In this document: one piece after another, positions 44,502-53,420 of the stretch | Layout: each line of letters opens with the position of its first letter | Numbering within the stretch: position 1 is the first letter of the stretch | NCBI GenBank assembly: GCA_016213775.1 | Contig: JACQZR010000248.1 | Span: 1-64,000, forward strand | DNA from: Acidobacteriota bacterium | Lineage (GTDB): Bacteria; Acidobacteriota; Terriglobia; Bryobacterales; Bryobacteraceae | Length of the DNA: 64,000 nucleotides | Direction of reading: 5' to 3' | Made by a program: the position numbers and the translations under genes | The notes under the pieces: model-generated | The model's input: the letters and a program-made list of their open reading frames with translations, nothing else | Told to the model about the DNA's origin: nothing | The model's database searches: none

Positions 44502-45980
44502 ATGACCAGACGTGATTTCTTTGGAGCCACCGCCGCGGCAGTGGCGGCCGCAACCACCGCGCGTGCGCAATCCGCAAAGCGCCCGAACATTCTCTTTGCC
44601 ATTGCCGATGACTGGGGGTTGCACGCCGGCGTCTACGGCCACACCTGGATCAAGACGCCATCGTTTGACCGCATCGCGCGCGAGGGCGTGCTGTTCACCA
44701 ACGCCTTCACTTCCAACCCGAAGTGCTCCCCCTGCCGCGCGACGATCCTCACGGGCCGCAACACGTGGCAGCTCAAGGAAGCCATCAACCACTTCACCAT
44801 TTTTCCGAACGATTTCGCCTTGTATCCGGCGGAGTTGGAAAAGGCCGGGTACTTCGTGGGGATGACGGGGAAGGGCTGGGGTCCGGGCGATTACAAATCC
44901 ACGGGCTATGCCCACAACCCGGCGGGGAAGGAGTGGCAGAAACGGAGGCTGACTCCACCATTCACTGGGGTGTCGGCCATCGACTACGCCACCAATTTCG
45001 CGGACTTTCTGATCGACCGCCCCCAGGACAAACCGTTCTGTTTCTGGCTGGGTTCGCAGGAGCCCCACCGGGCCTATCAGGAAGGTTCCGGCGTGCGCTC
45101 GGGCCGCAACCCCGCTGATGTTCCCCTGCCGAAGTTCTACCCCAACGCTCCGCAGATTAAAAGCGACATGCTCGATTACGCGATGGAAGTGGAGTGGATG
45201 GACAAGCACCTCGGCCACGCGCTGAAGAAGCTGGAGGAGATCGGCGAGTTGGACAACACGCTGATTGTGGCGACGTCAGACCACGGCATGCCGTTCCCGC
45301 GCGTGAAGGGTCAGTTGTACGAAGCGGCGTTCCATATTCCATTCGCCGTACGATGGGGCGCGGGGATGAAGGGTGGCCGCGTGGTGGATGACTTCATCAA
45401 CTTCCGCGACATTGCGCCCACGTTCCTGGAAGCCGCCGGGCTTCCGCCTGCGATTACCATGACCGGGAAGAGCTTTCTCGATGTTTTGAAATCGAACAAG
45501 TCCGGCACTGTGGATGCGACACGCAACGTGACGCTGGTGGGCAAGGAGCGGCACGATCTTGGCAGGCCGAACGACCAAGGCTATCCGGCACGCGCCATCC
45601 GCACGCCCGAGTATTTCTACGTTCGCAACTACGAGCCCGACCGCTGGCCGGCGGGCAATCCGGAGACCGGCTACCGCAACGTGGACGACAGCCCAACGAA
45701 GACGTTTCTCATCTCGCGCTTTGATGAGTATTACAAGATGTCGTTCGGCAAGCGTCCGCCGGAGGAGTTGTATGACATCAAGAAAGATCCGGATTGCGTG
45801 AACAATCTCGCCAAGGATCTGAACTACGCGCAGGTGAAACGAAAGCTGCAGGAGCGCATGGAGGCGATGCTGAAGGAGGAAGGCGACCCGCGCATGAACG
45901 GTCACGCGGAATTCTTTGACACGATCCAATATACGGGCCCTCGCAAGCACGCTTACGATGAGTGGCTGAAGAACCAATAG
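44502..45980 (+). CDS. Exported sulfatase (formylglycine type)
   Basis: The 492-residue protein has a Tat leader (MTRRDFFGATAAAVAAATTA). The sulfatase N-terminal motif NILFAIADDWG provides metal aspartates 36-37. The maturation motif is CSPCRATILTGR, with Cys75 the residue converted to formylglycine; the fourth position is Cys instead of the common Ser or Ala. IVATSDHGMPF gives further metal ligands. The overall sequence resembles heparan N-sulfatase-like enzymes. It is seven bases upstream of a sodium-solute symporter gene, so a desulfated sugar may be taken up next. Confidence 0.9.
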   Translation: MTRRDFFGATAAAVAAATTARAQSAKRPNILFAIADDWGLHAGVYGHTWIKTPSFDRIAREGVLFTNAFTSNPKCSPCRATILTGRNTWQLKEAINHFTIFPNDFALYPAELEKAGYFVGMTGKGWGPGDYKSTGYAHNPAGKEWQKRRLTPPFTGVSAIDYATNFADFLIDRPQDKPFCFWLGSQEPHRAYQEGSGVRSGRNPADVPLPKFYPNAPQIKSDMLDYAMEVEWMDKHLGHALKKLEEIGELDNTLIVATSDHGMPFPRVKGQLYEAAFHIPFAVRWGAGMKGGRVVDDFINFRDIAPTFLEAAGLPPAITMTGKSFLDVLKSNKSGTVDATRNVTLVGKERHDLGRPNDQGYPARAIRTPEYFYVRNYEPDRWPAGNPETGYRNVDDSPTKTFLISRFDEYYKMSFGKRPPEELYDIKKDPDCVNNLAKDLNYAQVKRKLQERMEAMLKEEGDPRMNGHAEFFDTIQYTGPRKHAYDEWLKNQ

Positions 45981-45986
45981 CCCGTC

Positions 45987-47525
45987 ATGCACGCAGTCGA
46001 CTACGCGATCGTTCTCCTCTACATGGTGGGAATGGCCTGGATCGGTCTGCGTTTTTCGCGCAAACAGACGACCACCGAAGCGTATTTTGTGGCGGGCCGC
46101 GCGATCCCGTCGTGGGCGGTGGGCATGTCGATCATGGCGACGATGGTGAGCAGCGTCACCTTTATCGCGTATCCAGGCTCGTCGTACGCGGGCGACTGGT
46201 CGTTGCTGGTGCCGGGGTTTCTGCTGCTGATCGTACTGGCGATCGCGGGCAAAGTGATCATCCCGTTCTATCGCGAAGCCGTGGGCATGAGCGTCTACGA
46301 ATACTTCGGCAAGCGCTTTGGAACGCCGGTGCGAATGTACGGGTCGATCGCATTCTCGCTGGGGCACTTCGGAAAGATGGGCTTCGTGTACTACCTGGTG
46401 GCGCTGACCGCGAACAGCATGACCGGCTGGAACCTCGATGCCATCATCATCGCCATCGGAATCATTACGGTGTGCTACACGCTGATCGGCGGCATTGAAG
46501 CGGTGATCTGGACGGAAGTGGTTCAGGGCATCGTGAAGTGGATCGGAACGCTGATCGCACTGGGTTACTTGCTTTTCCTTCCGCCGGGAGGGCCTGGCGC
46601 GGTGTTCAGCGTCGCCAACGCGCACAACAAGTTTTCGCTAGGCAGCATGGACTGGGATTTCTCGAAGAAGACGATTCCGGTGCTGGTGCTGTACGGCTTC
46701 TTCTGGTATCTGCAGCGCTACTGCGCCGATCAGACGCTGGTGCAGCGATATCTCGTGGCCAAGTCGGACAAGAAGGCGCTGAAAGGCGTGGCGATGGGCG
46801 CACTGTTGACGCTGCCGGTGTGGGCGCTGTTCATGCTGGTGGGCACAAGCACGTGGGCCTTCTACCGGCTCACGGGCGAGGGGCTGCCCGCGTACATCAC
46901 CAAAGCCGATCAGATCTTTCCGCACTTCCTGAGCACGCACATTCCGATGGGGATGGCAGGGCTGTTCATGGCTTCGCTGTTGGCAGCGGCGATGTCCACG
47001 CTGGCGAGCGATCTGAACTGCATCGCGTTGGTGGGGGTGGAGGACATCTACCGCCACGTCCGGCCTCAATGCGATGATCAACAGCGGCTGCGGATGGGCA
47101 AGATCCTGGTGGCAGTATTCGGCGTTCTTGGCGTGACGATGGCGGAGATCCTCGCGCACGCCAACGGCAGCGCGTTGTCGATGTGGTTCACCGTATCGGC
47201 GGTGTTGTCCGGCGGGCTCGCGGGTTTGTTTCTTTTGGCGTTCTTCAGCCGCCGCGCCAATGCCCGCGGGGTGTATGTAGGGATCGCGGCATGCATTGCA
47301 TTCACGCTGTGGGCTACGGCCACCGGCGGCAAGGACAAGTTCCTCGATCTCGGCGCGTTCAACTATCCCTGGGACGATTTGACCATTGGCGCGGTGGCGC
47401 ATGTTGTGTTGTGGATCATCGGGTATGCGGCGAGCTGGCTGCTCGGCAGTGGAGCAGAGTCGGAGTTCGGCAGCGTCACGGTTTGGCGATGGCTCAAGTC
47501 GCGCGAGCAGCAGCAAAGCGCCTGA
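45987..47525 (+). CDS. Sodium:solute symporter (SSS family)
   Basis: The 512-residue protein has about 13 hydrophobic helices. The SSS pattern is seen in TTEAYFVAGRAIPSWAVGMSIMATMVSSVTFIAYPG, GFFWYLQRYCADQTLVQRYLVAKS and LFMASLLAAAMSTLASDLNCIA. These carriers bring in sugars, sialic acids, nucleosides or organic anions with Na+. Its last 32 bases overlap the convergent kinase gene. Location after the sulfatase and opposite an FGGY kinase suggests a sugar substrate (inference). Confidence 0.9.
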   Translation: MHAVDYAIVLLYMVGMAWIGLRFSRKQTTTEAYFVAGRAIPSWAVGMSIMATMVSSVTFIAYPGSSYAGDWSLLVPGFLLLIVLAIAGKVIIPFYREAVGMSVYEYFGKRFGTPVRMYGSIAFSLGHFGKMGFVYYLVALTANSMTGWNLDAIIIAIGIITVCYTLIGGIEAVIWTEVVQGIVKWIGTLIALGYLLFLPPGGPGAVFSVANAHNKFSLGSMDWDFSKKTIPVLVLYGFFWYLQRYCADQTLVQRYLVAKSDKKALKGVAMGALLTLPVWALFMLVGTSTWAFYRLTGEGLPAYITKADQIFPHFLSTHIPMGMAGLFMASLLAAAMSTLASDLNCIALVGVEDIYRHVRPQCDDQQRLRMGKILVAVFGVLGVTMAEILAHANGSALSMWFTVSAVLSGGLAGLFLLAFFSRRANARGVYVGIAACIAFTLWATATGGKDKFLDLGAFNYPWDDLTIGAVAHVVLWIIGYAASWLLGSGAESEFGSVTVWRWLKSREQQQSA

Positions 47526-48885
47526 ACAGGGCTGCGGCCTGATCGCGATATTGCGCGCGCGGGTGGAGAAGTCGTCCGCGGGTCCAATCTTTCGGGTTCT
47601 CGCCGAGGGCTTGCCATGCCAGCATTGCCGCGCCGCGAAGGCTGGCTTCGCCGTCCTCCATCACCACAAGGTTGCGCTGCAACACGTCCGCACGAAGTTG
47701 ATTCCAGCGCGCGTCGCGAGCGGCGCCACCGGCCAGCACTACTGTGTGGGCAGGCTCGTCCTGTTCGGCGGTATCCAGCACCAGTCTCTCCTGAAGCGCG
47801 ACGCCTTGTAACACCGCATGCACGAGGTCTGCGGCGGTGTGCGAACCGCGCAGTCCTTCGAAACTCGCGCGCAGCGTGTGATCCCAGTACGGAGCGCGTT
47901 CGCCTTGCCAGTATGGCCGGCAGAGGATCTCGCTCAAACCATCTCGTTGCGCGACCAGGGCCAGCGCCTCAGTTGCGGTGCGTCCGAGAACACCGGCGAT
48001 CCAATCGAGACAACTGCCTCCTGCCTGCGTCGGCCCGTAGTGGAGCGATAGCGTGTCGGACTCGAGAATATGTGGCGGCACGTGGAACAGACCTGCCGCG
48101 GCTTGCGGAGCGCGACGGCTCAATCCGATGATTTCGGAGGTGCCCGTCATGACGAAGCCGTGGCGCTCACCGGACATTGCGCCGGTAGCGAGGATGGCGC
48201 ACACGGCATCGGACCAGCCATTCACTACGGGCATTCCTTGCGAATGGCCAGTGACGGCGCGTGTGGAAACGACGGGCGGACAGATGGAGTGCGTCTTGCC
48301 GAGGAACTCGCGCCACTCGTCGTGCATGACACCTGTTTCGAGGTGCGCGATGCCCTTGGCGCACCACGCATCGGTAGCGAGCGTGCCGGTGATGGCGGCG
48401 GCAACGTAGTCCTTCGGCTGCACCACCCATCGAGTGCGTTCCCATATTTCCGGGCGGTGGTTGCGCAACCAGAGCAGCTTCGCGGGAGTGGTGGCGGCGC
48501 CAATGGGCAGGTCCAAACCGAACCAGCAACGGCGCGTTGCGGCGTCGATCATTGAGAGATCCACAGCTTCGTCCACGGCGCGGCTGTCCTGCCAGATGAT
48601 GGCGGGCCCCAAGGGCCGTAGCGCTTCGTCCAGCAGGACGAGGGTTGGAGTCTGGGTGCTGAATGCGATGGCGACAGGCCGGTGGTTGGCTTGACGGCCA
48701 ACTTCCGCCACCACATCGAGAGCGGCGCGCAGATATTGCGCCGGATCTTGCTCCGCAAAGCCGAGGCTCGGCGTGGACACCGGGTAGGAACGGGACTCGG
48801 TGGCGATGCGACGGCCCTCCGGAGTGTAGGCGGCGCCTTTGCAGGAACTCGTGCCGAGGTCGATGGCGATTACGGTATCGAGCAT
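47494..48885 (-). CDS. FGGY-family carbohydrate kinase (xylulokinase-like)
   Basis: The 463-residue protein has the ATPase-fold start VIAIDLGTSSCKGAAY, the sugar-contact segment IIWQDSRAVDEA, and the C-terminal FGGY signature GVALQERLVLDT with TVVLAGGAARDARWNQLRADVL. Family members phosphorylate xylulose, gluconate, glycerol or related sugars; GERAPYWDHTLRASFEGL points to the xylulokinase branch. Its 3' end overlaps the convergent symporter by 32 bases. Confidence 0.88.
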   Translation of the reverse strand: MLDTVIAIDLGTSSCKGAAYTPEGRRIATESRSYPVSTPSLGFAEQDPAQYLRAALDVVAEVGRQANHRPVAIAFSTQTPTLVLLDEALRPLGPAIIWQDSRAVDEAVDLSMIDAATRRCWFGLDLPIGAATTPAKLLWLRNHRPEIWERTRWVVQPKDYVAAAITGTLATDAWCAKGIAHLETGVMHDEWREFLGKTHSICPPVVSTRAVTGHSQGMPVVNGWSDAVCAILATGAMSGERHGFVMTGTSEIIGLSRRAPQAAAGLFHVPPHILESDTLSLHYGPTQAGGSCLDWIAGVLGRTATEALALVAQRDGLSEILCRPYWQGERAPYWDHTLRASFEGLRGSHTAADLVHAVLQGVALQERLVLDTAEQDEPAHTVVLAGGAARDARWNQLRADVLQRNLVVMEDGEASLRGAAMLAWQALGENPKDWTRGRLLHPRAQYRDQAAALFRRFAAARAT

Positions 48886-48954
48886 CCGATTAGTAGGCCC
48901 GGCTGGAAAGCCGGGCCGCGGCCAGGATTGGCCGCCCCACCATGAGAAAGTTCA

Positions 48955-50106
48955 CTAGAGGCGCTCGTCGGGCCGTTCGCCGAGGGTGACTTTGAGCTTA
49001 GTCTGACGTCCGCCGCGGAATATGGTGACCTCGAGCGGATCGCCGACACGCTTGCGGGAGAGCGCGCCAGTGAGGGCGTCGCCCCGCTCCACCGACTTGC
49101 CATCGAGGGCCATGATCAAGTCGCCGCCGATTCCTACCTCCGCGTTGCCGACGATGACGTAACGGCGCGCGCCGCGCAGTCCGGCGCCATCGGCACTGCT
49201 GCCCGGCTGCACGTCCTGAATCAGCAGACCGCCTTCCTTGGGAAGCTCCAGCAACTCGGCGAGATCGCCAAAGACGGGAACCACGGTAACACCCAGCCAG
49301 GGTCGCCCGAACTTGCGGCCGGCCTGATAATCTTCCAGCATCGTCTTGGCGCGGTTGATGGGCAGCGCGAAACCGATACCGATGTTGCCGCCAGGCCCGA
49401 GAATCGCGGTGTTGATACCGATCACGTTGCCTTGGGAATCGAGCAGCGGCCCGCCGCTATTGCCCGGATTGATAGCCGCGTCGGTCTGCACCATACCTTC
49501 CAAGGTACGGTCGCCTTCCTCGCGCAAAGTACGGCCGAGCGAACTAATGACACCGGTGGTGAGCGTGCCTTCCAAGCCGAACGGATTGCCAATGGCCAGC
49601 ACCTTCTGGCCTACCTGGAGATTGTCGGAATCGCCGAGGCGCAAATAGGGCACCTTGTTCTTGGGCTGAATCTGAACCAGCGCGAGATCGCTGCTAGGGT
49701 CGCGGGCGAGGATTTTAGCGGAATAGCGCGACTTGTCGGGGAGGGTCACATAAACCTCCGGCGCCCGCCCGCTCACCACGTGCGCATTGGTGAGAATGCG
49801 GCCGTTAGTGTCGATGAGGAAGCCGGATCCGGTGCCGGGCTCGGGCACTATCTGTCCGAACCACCCGCGGCGGTAGACGGTGCTGGATATGTTCACCGTG
49901 GCCGAGTGCGCGACCTTGTAGATGTCGATATTGTTGACCTCGTCGGAACTCAGGCCTGCTCCCCGGGCCACTTGCGGCTCAGACCAGATCTGGCCGGAAT
50001 GGCCCGCCGGACGCAGAAAACTCGGAGGGTCCCACTTGCGCGTTGTGGTTACCCAAACGAATCCACCGGCAAGTAACAGCGTCAGCAACACAGTTCGGAA
50101 TTTCAT
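48955..50106 (-). CDS. HtrA/DegP-type serine protease with PDZ domain
   Basis: The 383-residue protein has an N-terminal membrane or signal segment (TVLLTLLLAGGFVWVT). The trypsin-like triad is complete: His109 in ILTNAHVV, Asp140 in DPSSDLALVQI, Ser217 in INPGNSGGPLL. One PDZ domain follows (GRPWLGVTVVPV... DLIMALDGKSVERGD). It acts in periplasmic protein quality control. The start overlaps the coaE stop by four bases (ATGA), an unusual pairing that suggests coupled translation. Confidence 0.93.
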   Translation of the reverse strand: MKFRTVLLTLLLAGGFVWVTTTRKWDPPSFLRPAGHSGQIWSEPQVARGAGLSSDEVNNIDIYKVAHSATVNISSTVYRRGWFGQIVPEPGTGSGFLIDTNGRILTNAHVVSGRAPEVYVTLPDKSRYSAKILARDPSSDLALVQIQPKNKVPYLRLGDSDNLQVGQKVLAIGNPFGLEGTLTTGVISSLGRTLREEGDRTLEGMVQTDAAINPGNSGGPLLDSQGNVIGINTAILGPGGNIGIGFALPINRAKTMLEDYQAGRKFGRPWLGVTVVPVFGDLAELLELPKEGGLLIQDVQPGSSADGAGLRGARRYVIVGNAEVGIGGDLIMALDGKSVERGDALTGALSRKRVGDPLEVTIFRGGRQTKLKVTLGERPDERL

Positions 50107-50708
50107 ACGGCGATCCTCCGTAGCTCCTCGTAGATTCTTTTGGTTTGACGTACAGTCTCATCCTTGGTACCGGATGTGTCCACCACGTAGTCGGCGTAGA
50201 GCCGCTTCTCTTCGAGAGACATCTGGTGGGACAGGCGGGCCATCACTTCTTCTCGCGTGGACTGATCGCGATGCATGGCGCGGGAAACCTGCTCTTCCAA
50301 GGGACACCACGCCAACAGCAGTTTGTCATAGTGGCGGTAGCCGCCGGTCTCAATATGAATCGCTGCTTCCACGATGGCGATCCCCCCGGGTTCGCGTTCT
50401 GAGAACGCGTTCAGCATTTGCTCAGCCCGTTCCCGAACCAGCGGATGCACCAACCGGTTCAACAACGTCAGCCGCTCAGGATTCTGAAAAACTTCTGCAG
50501 CGAGCAGTTTTCGTTGAATGAATCCTTCTTTATCCAGGATAGCGCCACCGAAGGCGTCGATGACAGCCTGGTAGGCCTCGGCGCCGGGAAGCAGCACCTC
50601 ATGTCCCAACTTGTCAGCCTGAATGAGAAAGCAGCCCAGAGACTCGAGCGTCTTGCCGACGAAGCTCTTTCCCGAGGCCAACCCACCAGTGAGCGCAACC
50701 TTTAACAT
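50103..50708 (-). CDS. coaE: Dephospho-CoA kinase
   Basis: From ATG 50708 the protein starts MLKVALTGGLASGKSFVGKT with the P-loop GGLASGKS at residues 8-15. The CoaE set follows: IQADKLGHEVL, RLVHPLVRERAEQ, IAIVEAAIHIETGGY, and RDQSTREEVMARLSHQMSLEEKR. CoaE makes the last step of coenzyme A synthesis. An ATG six codons upstream is possible but the family starts at 50708. It is coupled to the HtrA gene and diverges from the Hsp70-like gene by 42 bases. Confidence 0.93.
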   Translation of the reverse strand: MLKVALTGGLASGKSFVGKTLESLGCFLIQADKLGHEVLLPGAEAYQAVIDAFGGAILDKEGFIQRKLLAAEVFQNPERLTLLNRLVHPLVRERAEQMLNAFSEREPGGIAIVEAAIHIETGGYRHYDKLLLAWCPLEEQVSRAMHRDQSTREEVMARLSHQMSLEEKRLYADYVVDTSGTKDETVRQTKRIYEELRRIAV

Positions 50709-50750
50709 CGCAAACAATTCTGGCATGGCTGATATCCTGAAGACTAGAGC

Positions 50751-52322
50751 ATGACGTTAGGAGTCGATTTTGGCACAACGCGGATTGTAGTCGCTGCAGT
50801 CGATCGCGGCAATTATCCGGTGGTCGCGTTTACGACACCGGAGGGCGGTGTGGAGGAGTGGTTTCCTCCAGTGATTGGCGTACGGGAAGGCGAGCGCCGT
50901 TACGGCTGGGAGGCTCATGCGCTGCAAGCGGATCCGGCATGGACAGTGCTGCGGTCGTTAAAGCGCGTGCTGGAAGGGGCTGGGCCGAACACTCTGGTGA
51001 CCGCGGGCGAGGCCACAGTTCCGCTGATGGGATTACTCAAGGGGTTGACCACTACGTTCCACCAGCAACTGCGAGAGCACTCGTCGTTGAGCATCAAGGA
51101 CGACGAGCGGATCGAGGTGATGTTGGGCGTGCCCGCGAACGCCAACTCGAACCAGCGGTTTCTCACAGCCGAGGCGTTCCGCCTTGCCGGTTTCTCGGTA
51201 CTCGGAATTCTGAACGAACCCACCGCTGCAAGCGTCGAGTTCGCGCATCGAAACAAGACGGCAACACCGGATTCGCAGAAGCTGCTGGTGTACGACCTGG
51301 GTGGCGGGACCTTCGATGTCTCGCTGGTGGAACACGACGAGCGCACGCACACCGTACTCGCCTCCGAAGGGATATCCACACTGGGCGGGGACGACTTTGA
51401 TCACGAGCTGGCTTCGATGGCGCTGGAAGGCGCGGGGCTCCAGTGGGATGCGCTCACCCAAAGCGAGACGTTCCGGTTGCTGGAAGAAACGCGGCTGAAG
51501 AAGGAAGCCGTTCATCCGAACACGCGGAGAATCACGATTGACCTTGGAGTGGTACGCGAACACTGGGAGGAAACCTCCATTGCGGCGGCGGACTACTATG
51601 AGCGAGTGCGGCAGCTTGTAGAGGAGAGCATGCATGCGGTGCACGCTCTGCTGGAGAGAACCCACAATCCCGAGATCGACGTGTTGTACATCACCGGGGG
51701 CGGCAGCGAATTGCCGCTGGTGGCACGCGTGCTGCGCGAGGACTTCGGACGGCGGGTGAAGCGCAGCGCGTATACGCGTTCGGCCACGGCAATCGGGCTG
51801 GCGATCCAGGCGGACGCTTCCACTGGCTACCAACTGCGCGACCGTTTCACGCGCTACTTCGGCGTTTGGCGCGAGGCCGAATGCGGCACCAGAATCACCT
51901 TCGATCCACTGTTTCCGAAAGCCACGGCGCTGCCCGCGGCCGGCGATGCCCCGCTGCGGATTTTGCGCTGCTACCGGCCGGTTCACAACATCGGCCACTT
52001 CCGGTATCTGGAATGCAGCCAATTGGGCGAGGATGGACAGCCGTCCGGCGACATCACGGTGTGGGATGAAATCCAATTCCCCTTCGATCCGGAGTTGCAG
52101 ACCACCGCTGACATGGCGGCGTTTCCGGTGATACCCAGCGAGGCAGCCCCGGAGCAGGAGATTGAAGAGATCTATGAATGCACCGCCGGCGGCAGTGTCG
52201 TGGTACGGATTCGCAACGCATCCGCGGGGTACGACCGGAGCTACGCGCTCGGGCGGTGGGCGGTGAAATCGGAACCCGTGACGCCTGTGCGCAAGCGCCG
52301 CGCCCCGAAGAAGACTTCATAA
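50751..52322 (+). CDS. Hsp70-family protein with divergent C-terminal region
   Basis: The nucleotide-binding domain is complete: [54 protein letters not shown] and LYITGGGSELPLVARVL. After about residue 360 the normal peptide-binding domain is replaced by a beta-rich segment (TRITFDPLFPKATALPAAGD and onwards) and the helical lid is missing; the protein ends with a basic tail (VRKRRAPKKTS). Total 523 residues. Such short Hsp70 relatives have unknown clients. Four bases separate it from the cation exchanger gene, so the two are probably one operon. Confidence 0.85.
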   Translation: MTLGVDFGTTRIVVAAVDRGNYPVVAFTTPEGGVEEWFPPVIGVREGERRYGWEAHALQADPAWTVLRSLKRVLEGAGPNTLVTAGEATVPLMGLLKGLTTTFHQQLREHSSLSIKDDERIEVMLGVPANANSNQRFLTAEAFRLAGFSVLGILNEPTAASVEFAHRNKTATPDSQKLLVYDLGGGTFDVSLVEHDERTHTVLASEGISTLGGDDFDHELASMALEGAGLQWDALTQSETFRLLEETRLKKEAVHPNTRRITIDLGVVREHWEETSIAAADYYERVRQLVEESMHAVHALLERTHNPEIDVLYITGGGSELPLVARVLREDFGRRVKRSAYTRSATAIGLAIQADASTGYQLRDRFTRYFGVWREAECGTRITFDPLFPKATALPAAGDAPLRILRCYRPVHNIGHFRYLECSQLGEDGQPSGDITVWDEIQFPFDPELQTTADMAAFPVIPSEAAPEQEIEEIYECTAGGSVVVRIRNASAGYDRSYALGRWAVKSEPVTPVRKRRAPKKTS

Positions 52323-52325
52323 CGC

Positions 52326-53420
52326 ATGAAACTGAAACCCTCCCTCGACTGGCTGTTGGTGTGCGTGCCTGTCACTTTGTGGCTGCACTTCACCAAGCCT
52401 GATTCGCACACGGCCATCTTCATCACGGCGTGCCTGGCGATTGTTCCTCTTGCGGGATGGCTGGGGCACGCCACCGAGCATCTGGCAGCGCGCACCAGCG
52501 AAGCAGTGGGTGGATTGTTGAACGCGACGTTCGGCAATGCGGCTGAGTTGATCATCGCACTCATCGCTCTCAAGAACGGAATGCATGAAGTGGTGAAGGC
52601 ATCGTTGACGGGATCTATCATCGGCAACGTACTGCTGGTGCTCGGCGCGGCCTGTCTCGCGGGAGGGTTGAAGCACAAAATTCTGCGCTTCAATGCGGCC
52701 GGGGCGCGTGCGCAGGCAAGCATGATGCTGCTGGCTGCTATTGCGCTTATCCTTCCGGCGGCGTTCCATTATCTGGGCGGAGCGGCTGCGATCAGCCGCG
52801 AAGCGGATCTGAGCCTGGAGATCGCCGTCGTGCTGATTGCCATCTACGCAGCGAGCCTGGTTTTCTCGCTGCGCACGCACAAGCAGATGTTTGAAAGCCC
52901 CGTGGAGGTGGAGGAGGAAGAGGGACACGCGCCCTGGCCGGCCACGAGGGCATTGGTGACTCTCGCCGTTTCCACCGCACTAATCGCTTGGGTTAGCGAG
53001 GTACTGGTTGGGTCAGTGGAGCATGCCGCCAAAGCACTCGGCATGACCAGCGTATTTGTCGGCGTGATTGTGGTTGCCATAGTGGGCAACGCGGCCGAAC
53101 ACAGTACGGCAATCGTGGTGGCGATGAAGAACCGCATGGATCTGGCGATGGGGATTGCGATGGGAAGCAGCATGCAGATTGCGTTGTTCGTGGCGCCGGT
53201 GCTTGTGATTGCGAGTTACTTTCTTGGGCCCAAGCCGATGGATCTGGTGTTCACGCCGGCCGAGGTGACGGCGGTGGCGTTGTCGATTGCGATTACGAGT
53301 CAGATTTCGGGGGATGGGGAATCGAACTGGCTGGAAGGGCTGCAATTGCTGGCGGTCTACGTGATCCTTGGGATCGTGTTCTACTTCTTACCGGAAGCGC
53401 ATCCGCAAGCGGGGCATTAA
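52326..53420 (+). CDS. cax: Calcium/proton exchanger
   Basis: The 364-residue membrane protein has about 11 helices with two inverted halves. Each half carries the acidic exchanger motif: GGLLNATFGNAAELIIALIAL and FVGVIVVAIVGNAAEHSTAIVVA. A cytoplasmic acidic loop (EVEEEEGHAPW) separates the halves, as in CAX/ChaA proteins. It exports Ca2+ in exchange for protons. The stop overlaps the convergent LssY_C gene by four bases. Confidence 0.93.
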   Translation: MKLKPSLDWLLVCVPVTLWLHFTKPDSHTAIFITACLAIVPLAGWLGHATEHLAARTSEAVGGLLNATFGNAAELIIALIALKNGMHEVVKASLTGSIIGNVLLVLGAACLAGGLKHKILRFNAAGARAQASMMLLAAIALILPAAFHYLGGAAAISREADLSLEIAVVLIAIYAASLVFSLRTHKQMFESPVEVEEEEGHAPWPATRALVTLAVSTALIAWVSEVLVGSVEHAAKALGMTSVFVGVIVVAIVGNAAEHSTAIVVAMKNRMDLAMGIAMGSSMQIALFVAPVLVIASYFLGPKPMDLVFTPAEVTAVALSIAITSQISGDGESNWLEGLQLLAVYVILGIVFYFLPEAHPQAGH

